From: Porcincola sp945869225
Lineage (GTDB): Bacteria > Bacillota > Clostridia > Lachnospirales > Lachnospiraceae
Length of the DNA: 64,000 nucleotides
Assembly: GCF_052118625.1 (NCBI RefSeq)
Contig: NZ_JBQKGW010000001.1
Span: 1-64,000, forward strand
Reading direction: 5' to 3'
Shown here: piece after piece, positions 37,001 to 45,239 of the stretch
How the letters are laid out: the number at the start of each line of letters is the position of its first letter
How positions within the stretch are numbered: position 1 is the stretch's first letter
Position numbers and translations under genes: made by a program
Notes under the pieces: generated by a model
Seen by the model: the letters and a program-made list of their open reading frames with translations, nothing else
Told to the model about the DNA's origin: nothing
Database searches by the model: none

Positions 37001-39201
37001 ATCTTCGCTTCAATAACCATTCCCTGGTGGAAGGGGATGAAGGTCCGGTCATGAACCAGGGACAGCTTTCCCCGGGGCTACCGGAGATTTACGAAGAGGA
37101 TCAGAAGCGCTATAAAGCCTTTCTGGATCCGTCAACTCTGATTGACCGCCTGGCCGGGGTAAAATATAACATCATCCGCGATGTCTTTCGGACCAAAGGA
37201 GCCGATGGCACCTATATCTGGATGGCCCACCGCCTGCTTCTGGTTCCCAATATGAACCAAAAGAAGATTCTATACCTGATCCGTACGACTGATCTGCCGT
37301 CTGAGATACCTGATCCGGCAGAACCAGCTATGGTTCCTGCAGGCAATATCAGTCGTGCAGATCATGAATATGACAGGGAGATCCGAACCAGGGAAGATGC
37401 CCGGCTTTTTGATTCCATGATACGCCATGTCCCCCTGCCTCTTTTCTGGAAGGACAAGGATCGCCGCTTTCTTGGAGTCAGTCAGTCCTTCCTGGATTAT
37501 TACGGTTTTTCCTCTGTGAATGAACTCCTCGGGAAAACAGATGAAGAGATCGGCTGGCATCCGAACAATGAGGATTACAAGAAGGTTGAACAAGAGGTTC
37601 TTATGACCGGAAAAGCCCGGCGGAATGTTCCGGGCAAGTGTATTGCAAAAGGCATTGTACACGAGACCTATGCGACCAAGTGGCCGGTCTTTCAGGATGG
37701 CCGTGTTTCCGGCCTCATGGGCTATTTTCTGGATGCAGACCTGATCCGAAATATGCAGACATCGGTCAATGATGATACAATTATCCAGACTCAGGCAGAC
37801 CTTTCTTCTACTTCGCACTTTTTTGATGTGCTGACCGCCTACAAGACGGATTATCAGCTGAATCAGGTAGAATTTGGCGTTCTCTATATAGAGATTCCGG
37901 AGCTGGAACGAATTGCAAAACAATTTGGTCATGCCGAGATGTGGTCCATCCAATCTGCCTGTACGGATGTGGTTTCCAAAGTCATTCAAAATACAGGATC
38001 CTACGCAAATCTGGAGGTTGGACTGATTGGCGTCATTCTGTCTTTGCAGGAGAAAAAGGAACTGCAGGAGAAGGCTGATCAGATCCGGGATGGAATCAAT
38101 GCGATTCATGAGGTACAGGGGATTCCCTGCTCGCTCTTTGCGAGCGTAACAACCTGCAGTGCCCAGGAAGCCATGCTTCTGAGTGATCGGATTCTGTCAC
38201 TGCTGAATCCGGGTGATCATCATGACAGAGGCAAAGATGGGCATTCACCTGACACCGATTCACCAATCCCTGCAGAAGAACAGCCTCTGTTGGAACTTAT
38301 GAATGAGATGCCAATCGGCTGCTATGTATTGAAACCGGACCATACGGTTCTCTACTGGAACCAGGAAGCAGAAAATCTGCTCGGCTTCTCCTCTGAAGAG
38401 ATGTGCGGCCGGACCTGCATCGATATGCCATTGGGCTGTTCCTTTGTGAATGGAACCCGCATACAAAGGCAATTCTGTCCTGCCGTAGTCGCCTTCCGTA
38501 CCGGAAAGCCCTGTTCCATGCAGATGTTTTTCAGGAAAAAGGATGGTAATGACCTCCTGGTGCGGAATATCCTGATGCCGCTCAAACAGAAGGATGGACG
38601 TGTCACGGAACTGATGTCTTTCTTCTTTCCTCTGGTAGATAAAGACTACGACACTTTGATGGTTGAGACCCTTTATGAGACCGCAACCCGTGACCCTCTG
38701 ACTTGTCTGCCCGGGCGGAAATTCATGGAGAAGTGTATCAAAGATGAACTGGAGAGCTTCCACCGCACAAAGAATCCTTTCGCCATTCTTTTTGCTGATG
38801 CAGATTACCTCCACGAGATCAATAACAGACTGGGACATGAAGCCGGAGATGCCATGCTCAAGGAAATTGGTCTCACGCTGCAAAAGTATGGGCGGAAGGC
38901 TGACCGTTTCTGCCGCTGGGGCGGGGATGAATTCGTTGGCCTCCTGCAGCTGAATCAGCCTCATGATATCGAGGGTGCCGCCCGAAGACTGAAAAAAGTA
39001 GCAGAAGGATGTGAAATTGAGTATAACGGCAGGAATGTCAGTTGCCAGGCTGCCATTGGCATCACGGTTGTACGCGAAGATGATGATATGAATTCTCTGA
39101 TCAACCGGGCCGATCAGTATATGTATCTGGCAAAGAAACATACAAAGACACAGATTGTAACCGATTATAATGCAGAAGGCAGAGAAGATGAAAGTTTATG
39201 A
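34075..39201 (+). CDS. Membrane GGDEF/EAL/PAS/GGDEF hybrid, 1,708 residues
   Basis: I chose the ATG at 34,075 (AGGGAG six bases before); the longer frame uses a TTG inside the previous gene. The N terminus has about six membrane helices (residues 40-205). Next come an active-looking GGDEF (YRYGGDEFLII, 301), an inactive GGDEF (WDVDHF, 483), an EAL domain (MEALARW 600, INLSR, EVTES, DDFGSG 722, LLKMD, AEGVET), PAS-like segments (820-1,110), a PAS (LFWKDKDRRF, 1,121), a third GGDEF-like fold without motif, a PAS with a variant cysteine cluster (about 1,400-1,500), and a final GGDEF with RKAD I-site and WGGDEFVGLL (1,616). Its membrane and first GGDEF parts match the 52,023 protein, and its last domain matches the fragment at 11,036. 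Confidence 0.87.
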   Translation: MKAFLKKIVQNIRTFFRSDDLRVSNWDETMLRDYYAYNLRRCMIAAAMICTISLTGLLGSYAPFSTGAVIPVVSAALVYLTIFTCNLFFLLVFHYVQVHCQIMAMRRLRGFLVWFTGIDMSLAALTFFTTQQKSGFFFEYLLITAIVYLLPNMGSFSLIRNMTINILSVSVVLLSSSHKIAWQDIVDLSILHIICAIINRFRRLSFYSMEKQKASDERTKDQFYHDSRTDELTSLSNRTALKSDVAEFLNSPISVALLDLDFFKTYNDTYGHEYGDNVLQLIGVYIRDIFHGQNDHCYRYGGDEFLIITESEDPVTFRSRLEKLQELCASSQDDMEITCSIGFWSDLPQSEEDLREMIRDADQYLYQAKKTGHGQIDGGSRQGLFKTGGLAEISANTDSSQTGRDTLTGLMDIRTFLETMRSWRIRERDLSTGGELVVLYFDLINFRMINLLYGMAYGDDVLRNIGGCLKSCFENDPVSHWDVDHFVILTNTLDLEKRVGDAVKRIKSFLTGNVECAVGACVWNDHSLNVETVCNRAKAAADESRKKIGLHFSYYSKAIGDVLQTAVYVVSHIDEAISRGWILVYYQPVVRALTGQICGMEALARWKDLKRGLLPPISFIKPLEEARLIYKLDLCVIRQVVEQIADRYHKNQPEIPISINLSRLDFLCCDIYQEIENLVREYKIPRRMLHLEVTESIMMSDEDDTLKALQSFREAGYEIWMDDFGSGYSTLNLLKDYQFDLLKMDMVFLRKDSDRSHEVIRSIIDMDKRLGIRTLAEGVETEEQADFLRKSGCEKLQGYYFAPPMPFQEALDRCLSRGIGVESAQQKICYDALSRINFMTDIPILVWEVENHQARILFANDPALRQIHLDGFSDPKAMADSINDRNNIASRELAEAIRPVQTVDEYGDITTYFNGIKQVMHYQMIGSFDDTRLFVTNIYSPYSDKKDEIRDQLLMSISYLYRYLYSIDADHMTLRNLRFNNHSLVEGDEGPVMNQGQLSPGLPEIYEEDQKRYKAFLDPSTLIDRLAGVKYNIIRDVFRTKGADGTYIWMAHRLLLVPNMNQKKILYLIRTTDLPSEIPDPAEPAMVPAGNISRADHEYDREIRTREDARLFDSMIRHVPLPLFWKDKDRRFLGVSQSFLDYYGFSSVNELLGKTDEEIGWHPNNEDYKKVEQEVLMTGKARRNVPGKCIAKGIVHETYATKWPVFQDGRVSGLMGYFLDADLIRNMQTSVNDDTIIQTQADLSSTSHFFDVLTAYKTDYQLNQVEFGVLYIEIPELERIAKQFGHAEMWSIQSACTDVVSKVIQNTGSYANLEVGLIGVILSLQEKKELQEKADQIRDGINAIHEVQGIPCSLFASVTTCSAQEAMLLSDRILSLLNPGDHHDRGKDGHSPDTDSPIPAEEQPLLELMNEMPIGCYVLKPDHTVLYWNQEAENLLGFSSEEMCGRTCIDMPLGCSFVNGTRIQRQFCPAVVAFRTGKPCSMQMFFRKKDGNDLLVRNILMPLKQKDGRVTELMSFFFPLVDKDYDTLMVETLYETATRDPLTCLPGRKFMEKCIKDELESFHRTKNPFAILFADADYLHEINNRLGHEAGDAMLKEIGLTLQKYGRKADRFCRWGGDEFVGLLQLNQPHDIEGAARRLKKVAEGCEIEYNGRNVSCQAAIGITVVREDDDMNSLINRADQYMYLAKKHTKTQIVTDYNAEGREDESL

Positions 39202-42200
39202 GTTTTCTACTGATACGCGGACCCTGCTGGAGAATATCCCGGCTCCGCTGGCTGTGTATCAATACGCTGACGATCAGATCAAGCCGCTTCTGGTATCAAA
39301 GGCATATCTGAAATTTTTCGGGTACAGCAGTGCTCAGGAAGCTGTCTACGGCCTGGGAAAAGACCTGTACAGGAATGTCCATCCGGATGACATTGCCCGG
39401 ATGGAACAGTATTCGTACAGCTTTGCCACGCATCAGGGGGACTATGATATTGTTTTCCGAAACAAGAGGGAGGACCAGTCAGAATACCATCTGATTCACG
39501 GGACGGGAAGACACATTGCAGTTGGAGATGCGAATATTGCCTTTATCATGTACACCGATGAGACAACGGATGCGGACCATGATCAGGTGGCCAGAGCGGT
39601 ACGGAACACCCTGCCTGACAGGCAGGCCGCGTCAGAAAGCGCGGAATTTTCAAAGCATTATGATAGTCTGACGGGTCTGCAGAATATGACGCATTTTCTT
39701 GATTGTGCGATGGCAGGCATCGGGAAGATCTGGGCAAAGGGCAAGACTCCCGTCATCCTGTACTTTGATCTGTGCAATCTGAAGAATTATAACATCAGAT
39801 TTGGACTTCAGTCCGGAGACAGGCAGATCTGCGCCCTCGCAGAGTTGATCGGAACCTATTTTGACCGGGACAGGGTTTCACGTTTTGAGAGCGATCACTT
39901 CGTCGCATATGCGGAAAACGATCAGATTGAATCAAAGCTGGATGCTCTTTGTTCAAAGATGAGAAAGTCCGGCGGCGGAAACAATCTGGAGGTAAAGACA
40001 GGAATCTTCAGATTCGACCACGATGGCACCAGGCTGACCGATGCCTGCGACAGAGCCAGACTGGCATGTGAATCTATTCTGCGGACGTCATCATCTGCTT
40101 ATGCATGGTTTGACAATTCTATTCTGGAAAGTACCGCCCTGAAATGCCATATCATCCGGAATTTTGAAAAGGCGTTGGAGAATGGATGGCTTGTTGTCTA
40201 CTACCAGCCCATTATCCGCTCCATGACGGGAATGGTGTGCAACTGCGAGGCGCTGGTGAGATGGGTTGATCCTGAGTACGGCATGATCTCCCCGGGCCGG
40301 TTCATTCCGATTCTGGAGGAAACCGGCCAGATCTACAAGCTGGATCTCTATGTGTTCGAGCAGGTGTGCAGAGACGGTGCACAGATGATGAAAGACGGGA
40401 GCAGTCCGATTCCGGTATCGGTAAACCTGTCGCGCAAGGATTTTTTGCACGATGATCTTCCGGATGCCATTGACAGAATCTCCCGGAAGTATGGAGTGCC
40501 GAGAGAATACACCATTCTGGAGGTCACGGAAAGTGCATTCGTCAGGAATGCAGATAAAGTTGATCCGTATATCAGGCAGTTTCATCGTCTGGGGTACAGG
40601 GTGTGGATGGATGACTTCGGATCCGGATATTCATCGCTGGGTGTTTTAAAGAAGTATTCCTTTGATGAGCTGAAGCTTGACATATCCTTCCTTCAGGATT
40701 TTGACGAAAAGTCCAGACAGATCGTTACGTCCATCGTGAGGATGGCAAAGGTACTGAATCTTTCTACGCTTGCAGAGGGTGTTGAGACAGAAGAGCAGTA
40801 TCTCTTCCTGAAAGAAATCGGATGTGAAAAGATTCAGGGCTATTATTTCGCGAAGCCTATGCCACTCAGAGAATTGGCTCCTTACTGCCAGCGCAAAGGA
40901 CTCACAGCGGAACCGTCAATGTGGAGAACCTATCTGTCCAGGCTGAGCCACATCGACTATCAGACGGATAAAACGCTCTGTGTGGTGGATGATGATGGTA
41001 TCCGGATGAACATTCTCTTTGCCAACCAGGCTTACAGGGAGGTGTTAAGAAGGGATCATGTGCGTGACCTGAAAGACTGGGAGCGTAAGATCAACACACC
41101 GGGGGATCCGATTCATCTTTTCCACAGACAGTATGCCGATCAGCAGCTGAGGAAGCTGAAAGGACCGCAGACCACGGCGTACCCTTCCGGGGATCATTAT
41201 ATGCAGCTCACTGGTTCTGTGGAAGCCGTACAGGATGACCATTATCTTTATGTAATGCAAATCCAGTATGTGGAGATAAACGTCATAGATTTCCAGCAGA
41301 CCAGGATGGAGACGATGAGCGACCTGTATTATATGTGCAACGATATCGCCATCTATGACCTGGAGCAAGACACAGTTCAGGGCGTAAAATCCTCCTTGTC
41401 GGATCAGCCGATGGGAGAGGGAACTGAGCTGAAGGATATGTCTTCGGTGATCAATGCCTGGAAGATGAATTACTGCTATCTTCCGGATCGGGAACGGCTT
41501 GCGGAATTTCTTGATGTCTCTACGATGAAATCCCGTCTGGAGCAGAATGAGAATCATGCTCTCACAGGCATGTTCCGGAGCATGACGGCATCCGGAGAGT
41601 ACCGATGGCTCCTCCATATCATCACACCGATGCAGCGGTCAGATTTCAGCAAGGCGCTTCATGTTACGGTCAATACCGGATTACAGGAATCGGATTTGAA
41701 AAAGATCGCGCTTTCGCTGACCGATGGTGCGTCTGAAAAGACGGGTACAGAGATGACAGGCGAGGTTCTCTGGAAAAATCTGGCGATGAATGCAGAACGT
41801 ATGTATTTCTGGAAGGATGAAAAGAGAAGATTCGTCGGGGCAAGCAATCGTTTTCTCCAGTATTTCGGCTTCCAGTCGGAGAAGGAACTCATCGGAAAGA
41901 CGGACGAGGATGTAGGGTGGCATATCAATCCGGATCCTTTCAAAAAGGACGAGGAGGAAGTCTTAAGCTCCGGGAAAAAGCTCTATCTGAGAAACGGATC
42001 GTGCATTATCAATGGTACGAACCGGTACATCACTACCAGCAAGATTCCGGTGTATCGAGATGGAAAAATTATAGGACTTCTGGGGACAATTGTCGACACA
42101 GAGGAGGCGCAGCGGCTCTTTGAAAAGGGAAACAAGTGTTCCTCCACAGACCCTGTCACCGGTCTGGCCAATGCGCGTGGCATTTCGGACGGTGTTTATT

Positions 42201-42610
42201 CCTATCTTCTCGAGCGCTGGCGCACAGGATCGGATTTTGCCATGATCGAGGTATATGTTCCGGAATACGGGGAAGTTGTAAAGCTCTATGGAGACAGTTC
42301 CGGAGACCGCCTTCTGGCGGTAATCGGTACAGCCCTGAAAAACTGCGGAGGAAAGAGCTGCGTAGCCGGGAGAGTCCAGGAGAGTCACTTCTGTATGCTG
42401 ATGAAGTTCAGCAGGAAAGAAGACGTACGGAACGTTGCCCGGAAAATCCGGACAGCCATAGAGACTGTGAGGAAAGCTGGGCAGTGGAGTGGAAACTGCA
42501 GTGCCATGATCAAGGTTTCCTATACGGACGATTTCAGCAGAGACCGGAGTTCCTATCTGAGCGTCCTGTCCAGCACCATCCTGAACAGCAGGGATTGTGA
42601 AGAATTCTGA
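39188..42610 (+). CDS. PAS/EAL phosphodiesterase with two inactive GGDEF domains
   Basis: I prefer the ATG at 39,188 (1,140 aa; AGAAGGCAGAG before it); one at 39,170 is in frame but lacks a site. Order: PAS (about 10-115); a GGDEF fold with FESDHF (235); an EAL domain with CEALVRW (353), VNLSR, EVTES, DDFGSG (475), ELKLD, AEGVET and IQGYYFAKP; PAS-like segments; a PAS (MYFWKDEKRRF, 872); and a C-terminal GGDEF fold with VQESHF (1,063). Both GGDEF motifs are lost, so it is probably a dedicated phosphodiesterase. The start overlaps the end of the preceding gene. The last domain is the closest relative of the relic at 853-1,215. Confidence 0.85.
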   Translation: MKVYEFSTDTRTLLENIPAPLAVYQYADDQIKPLLVSKAYLKFFGYSSAQEAVYGLGKDLYRNVHPDDIARMEQYSYSFATHQGDYDIVFRNKREDQSEYHLIHGTGRHIAVGDANIAFIMYTDETTDADHDQVARAVRNTLPDRQAASESAEFSKHYDSLTGLQNMTHFLDCAMAGIGKIWAKGKTPVILYFDLCNLKNYNIRFGLQSGDRQICALAELIGTYFDRDRVSRFESDHFVAYAENDQIESKLDALCSKMRKSGGGNNLEVKTGIFRFDHDGTRLTDACDRARLACESILRTSSSAYAWFDNSILESTALKCHIIRNFEKALENGWLVVYYQPIIRSMTGMVCNCEALVRWVDPEYGMISPGRFIPILEETGQIYKLDLYVFEQVCRDGAQMMKDGSSPIPVSVNLSRKDFLHDDLPDAIDRISRKYGVPREYTILEVTESAFVRNADKVDPYIRQFHRLGYRVWMDDFGSGYSSLGVLKKYSFDELKLDISFLQDFDEKSRQIVTSIVRMAKVLNLSTLAEGVETEEQYLFLKEIGCEKIQGYYFAKPMPLRELAPYCQRKGLTAEPSMWRTYLSRLSHIDYQTDKTLCVVDDDGIRMNILFANQAYREVLRRDHVRDLKDWERKINTPGDPIHLFHRQYADQQLRKLKGPQTTAYPSGDHYMQLTGSVEAVQDDHYLYVMQIQYVEINVIDFQQTRMETMSDLYYMCNDIAIYDLEQDTVQGVKSSLSDQPMGEGTELKDMSSVINAWKMNYCYLPDRERLAEFLDVSTMKSRLEQNENHALTGMFRSMTASGEYRWLLHIITPMQRSDFSKALHVTVNTGLQESDLKKIALSLTDGASEKTGTEMTGEVLWKNLAMNAERMYFWKDEKRRFVGASNRFLQYFGFQSEKELIGKTDEDVGWHINPDPFKKDEEEVLSSGKKLYLRNGSCIINGTNRYITTSKIPVYRDGKIIGLLGTIVDTEEAQRLFEKGNKCSSTDPVTGLANARGISDGVYSYLLERWRTGSDFAMIEVYVPEYGEVVKLYGDSSGDRLLAVIGTALKNCGGKSCVAGRVQESHFCMLMKFSRKEDVRNVARKIRTAIETVRKAGQWSGNCSAMIKVSYTDDFSRDRSSYLSVLSSTILNSRDCEEF

Positions 42611-42685
42611 AGGGATGGTTCTGCATAAGGGACGTCCATCGTATTTTCATGGAGAGATAGACAGGTCAGAAGAGAAAGGATCAGC

Positions 42686-43858
42686 ATGAGCGTACCAGGC
42701 TGGATCATGTTAAATATATATGTGGCAATTATTGCGGTTATGCTTTTGAGCATAACGGTAAGCGGCGGAGCCTATACCCGTCAGGATCGGAGCTTTGTTT
42801 TCATACTTTCCGTTATTCTGGTTCTGCTGACTGCTGATTCCCTCAGCAAGCTGTATCTGCCAGGTCCTGTCGGCCTCTGGGTGAAAAGGGCGGGAACCTA
42901 TCTTATCTTTTCAGGCGATCCAGTCGGCTATCTGGCATCCCTGATCTATATCGATTCCTGGACTTCAGGCAGGAAAGACCGCGCAGAAAGGTTCCTGTAC
43001 GGCATGGTCTACGGTTATGTATTCCTGAACCTGACGCTGGTAACCGTGAGTGCTCTTTTCGATTTGAGATGGTTTTACGATTATCACGGTTATATGTATT
43101 CACGCGGCAGCTTGTTTGTTGCCCGGGGCGTGCTGAACATGGGCTTCTGCGCCATTATTTCTCTGTACATCTTCCTTCGCAGATCCCAGATCCGTACGAA
43201 TTATAAGGTTGTCGTGGTCTTTTTTCCATTGATCATTCTGGCTTCCGGATTTCTGCAGGTATTCGTCGGTGGAGCATCCTATGAGTATGCCGGGTCTGTG
43301 CTTGCATGTCTTTTACTGTTTCTGAAGGTGCAGGCGCATAACATCGACGATGACTATCTGACTGGTCTTCTGAATCGAAGGGGATTTGTGCGCGAGCTGG
43401 AATATCAGTGCAGCCATTATCATCAGGATCATCCCTTTCTTGTCTATCTGATTGACCTGGATTTCTTTAAGCAGATTAATGATATCAGCGGACATCAGAC
43501 GGGGGATGAAGCTCTGATCAGGCTTTCCGGACTTCTTCGGGACACCTTCGGAAGGAATGCCAAAATCGGACGCTATGGAGGAGATGAGTTTGTCATCCTT
43601 TCATTTGATCATGACACGCAGCAGGCAGAGAAGAGGCTGGAAGAATTGAGAAATCGGTGCGACGATTTCAACCATCAAGGTGCACGCACCTACAGGCTCT
43701 CCTTTTCGGCAGGGTATGCCTTCTATTCTCCTGAGATCTATCCCGAGATCGAGCAGTTTTTCCACCACATCGATCATCTGATGTATCGGGAGAAAGAATC
43801 TCACCATGCTCTGCGCGTTGCAGAAAAGCACCAGACAGAAGAATACAGTGTACCATAA
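42686..43858 (+). CDS. Membrane diguanylate cyclase
   Basis: The 390-residue protein has roughly six N-terminal membrane helices (about residues 5-210) and one GGDEF domain: DYLTGLLNRRGF, LIDLDFFKQIND and RYGGDEFVIL (about 296). There is no RxxD I-site at the standard distance. The ribosome-binding site is AGAAAGGA ahead of the ATG, and the gap to the previous gene is 75 bases, so it is probably co-transcribed. The membrane part has no signature I recognise. Confidence 0.85.
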   Translation: MSVPGWIMLNIYVAIIAVMLLSITVSGGAYTRQDRSFVFILSVILVLLTADSLSKLYLPGPVGLWVKRAGTYLIFSGDPVGYLASLIYIDSWTSGRKDRAERFLYGMVYGYVFLNLTLVTVSALFDLRWFYDYHGYMYSRGSLFVARGVLNMGFCAIISLYIFLRRSQIRTNYKVVVVFFPLIILASGFLQVFVGGASYEYAGSVLACLLLFLKVQAHNIDDDYLTGLLNRRGFVRELEYQCSHYHQDHPFLVYLIDLDFFKQINDISGHQTGDEALIRLSGLLRDTFGRNAKIGRYGGDEFVILSFDHDTQQAEKRLEELRNRCDDFNHQGARTYRLSFSAGYAFYSPEIYPEIEQFFHHIDHLMYREKESHHALRVAEKHQTEEYSVP

Positions 43859-43912
43859 AGCACATGTATATAGGAATTGGGAAACATTGCACAGGAGGGC
43901 AGGGTTCTCATC

Positions 43913-45031
43913 ATGACTTCATTACCGATTATCATCTCTGACTTAATATGCGTTTCAATTGTTTTTTATGTGTGGGCAAGAATGTATCTGGAGCCTGTAC
44001 TGGAGCGGCGGGCGGTTCTGCAGCTTCGGAATATCGGCATGACACTGATCTTCACGGTTGTCCTGGACCATATCTGGGAGTACTTTTATGAGCGCTCCGA
44101 TTTTTCTTCAGCATCTCTCCAGCTTCTTCATTCGATTGCCAGTGTGGAATTTCTATGCGTGCCGGTATCGTTTTTCTTCCTTCTGATGTATCACCGGGAA
44201 AGCTGGGACTTTCTGGACAGTATAGAGCTTGGGGCAGATCTTTCACTTTTTACGGTGCTTCTTGTGAATATCTGGTTCCCGGTCTACTTCTCTCTGGATG
44301 AGTATGAAGGTGTCAGGATGGGGCCGATTGCAGCCGTATATGATATTGGTGCGATCATCCTGTTCGGATCAATCATGATCCATGATTTTGTAACACATGA
44401 GCATCTGGATTTTGAGAATGGCATTCTGATCTTCTTCACGCTGCTCATCGCTTCGCTGGGAACAATTGGCGTTTTCTTTTATGGAGATGTCCTGTCACTT
44501 TGGGAATGCTATTCGATTGTCTATCTGTTCTTTTTCCTCGCTCTGAGGCGGCTGTATGACAAGACAGATCAGGTGACCGGTATTCCGAACAGGAATGCCT
44601 TTACAGAAGTTTTTTTTCGCGGGAGGAGGAAGCCCCGCATACTTGTCTCCTTCGATCTGAATCATCTGAAGGTTTTTAATGACTCAAACGGACATCCCAT
44701 CGGAGACCAGTATCTACGGGCATTCGCGCAGACGGCGCAAAGAAAGCTGGCCACCTATGGAAAACTTTACCGTGTCGGCGGCGACGAATTCTGTCTGGTG
44801 TCCTTTTCAAAGCCTGATGGTTTGAAAGAAGTTCTGGAGAATCTGCATGATCAGGAAAAGTGTGATCCGGAATTTGGAGACTTTCCTCTTGATTTCGCGT
44901 ACGGAATGGCTGCCCGAAAAGCCGGCGAAGCAGACGAAGAGCTCTATGACCGGGCGGATGAAGAGATGTATGCATACAAGCACAGAACAGAATCCCCTGT
45001 TCTGGACCCTTATATAAATAAGTCATCCTGA
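43913..45031 (+). CDS. Membrane diguanylate cyclase
   Basis: I chose the ATG at 43,913 (372 aa); an in-frame TTG at 43,877 is less likely. AGGAGGGCAGGG lies upstream. About six helices (residues 5-215) precede a GGDEF domain with QVTGIPNRNAF, VSFDLNHLKVFND and RVGGDEFCLV (about 289), ending in the usual YDRADEEMYAYK helix. The cytoplasmic domain is complete and probably active, with no I-site. It has the same plan as its upstream neighbour but low similarity in the membrane region, so ligand specificities probably differ. It is the last gene of the five-gene operon. Confidence 0.83.
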   Translation: MTSLPIIISDLICVSIVFYVWARMYLEPVLERRAVLQLRNIGMTLIFTVVLDHIWEYFYERSDFSSASLQLLHSIASVEFLCVPVSFFFLLMYHRESWDFLDSIELGADLSLFTVLLVNIWFPVYFSLDEYEGVRMGPIAAVYDIGAIILFGSIMIHDFVTHEHLDFENGILIFFTLLIASLGTIGVFFYGDVLSLWECYSIVYLFFFLALRRLYDKTDQVTGIPNRNAFTEVFFRGRRKPRILVSFDLNHLKVFNDSNGHPIGDQYLRAFAQTAQRKLATYGKLYRVGGDEFCLVSFSKPDGLKEVLENLHDQEKCDPEFGDFPLDFAYGMAARKAGEADEELYDRADEEMYAYKHRTESPVLDPYINKSS

Positions 45032-45164
45032 ATCGGCAAACGATGTGTGTCCGATGACATCGGGAAACAAATCCGATGATCCGGTTCAGACTGCAGTTTT
45101 GGACAGATCCATCCGGATGACTGCATGGGAAGTGTGTGGCTGCAGAAGAAAAATCCAGTACATA

Positions 45165-45200
45165 AAAGTACAAATATGGAAATGTACTTTGTGATATAAT
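45165..45200 (+). promoter_or_regulatory. Promoter overlapped by an inverted repeat
   Basis: AAAGTACA (45,165-45,172) and TGTACTTT (45,183-45,190) form a perfect 8-bp dyad with a 10-bp spacer, directly before TATAAT (45,195-45,200). The start codon lies 40 bases further on. A repressor bound there would cover the -35 region. No recognisable cognate regulator is adjacent. Confidence 0.55.
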
Positions 45201-45239
45201 GACGCCATTCCGTTGTATCTGTATGTTTTGGGCGAAAAT

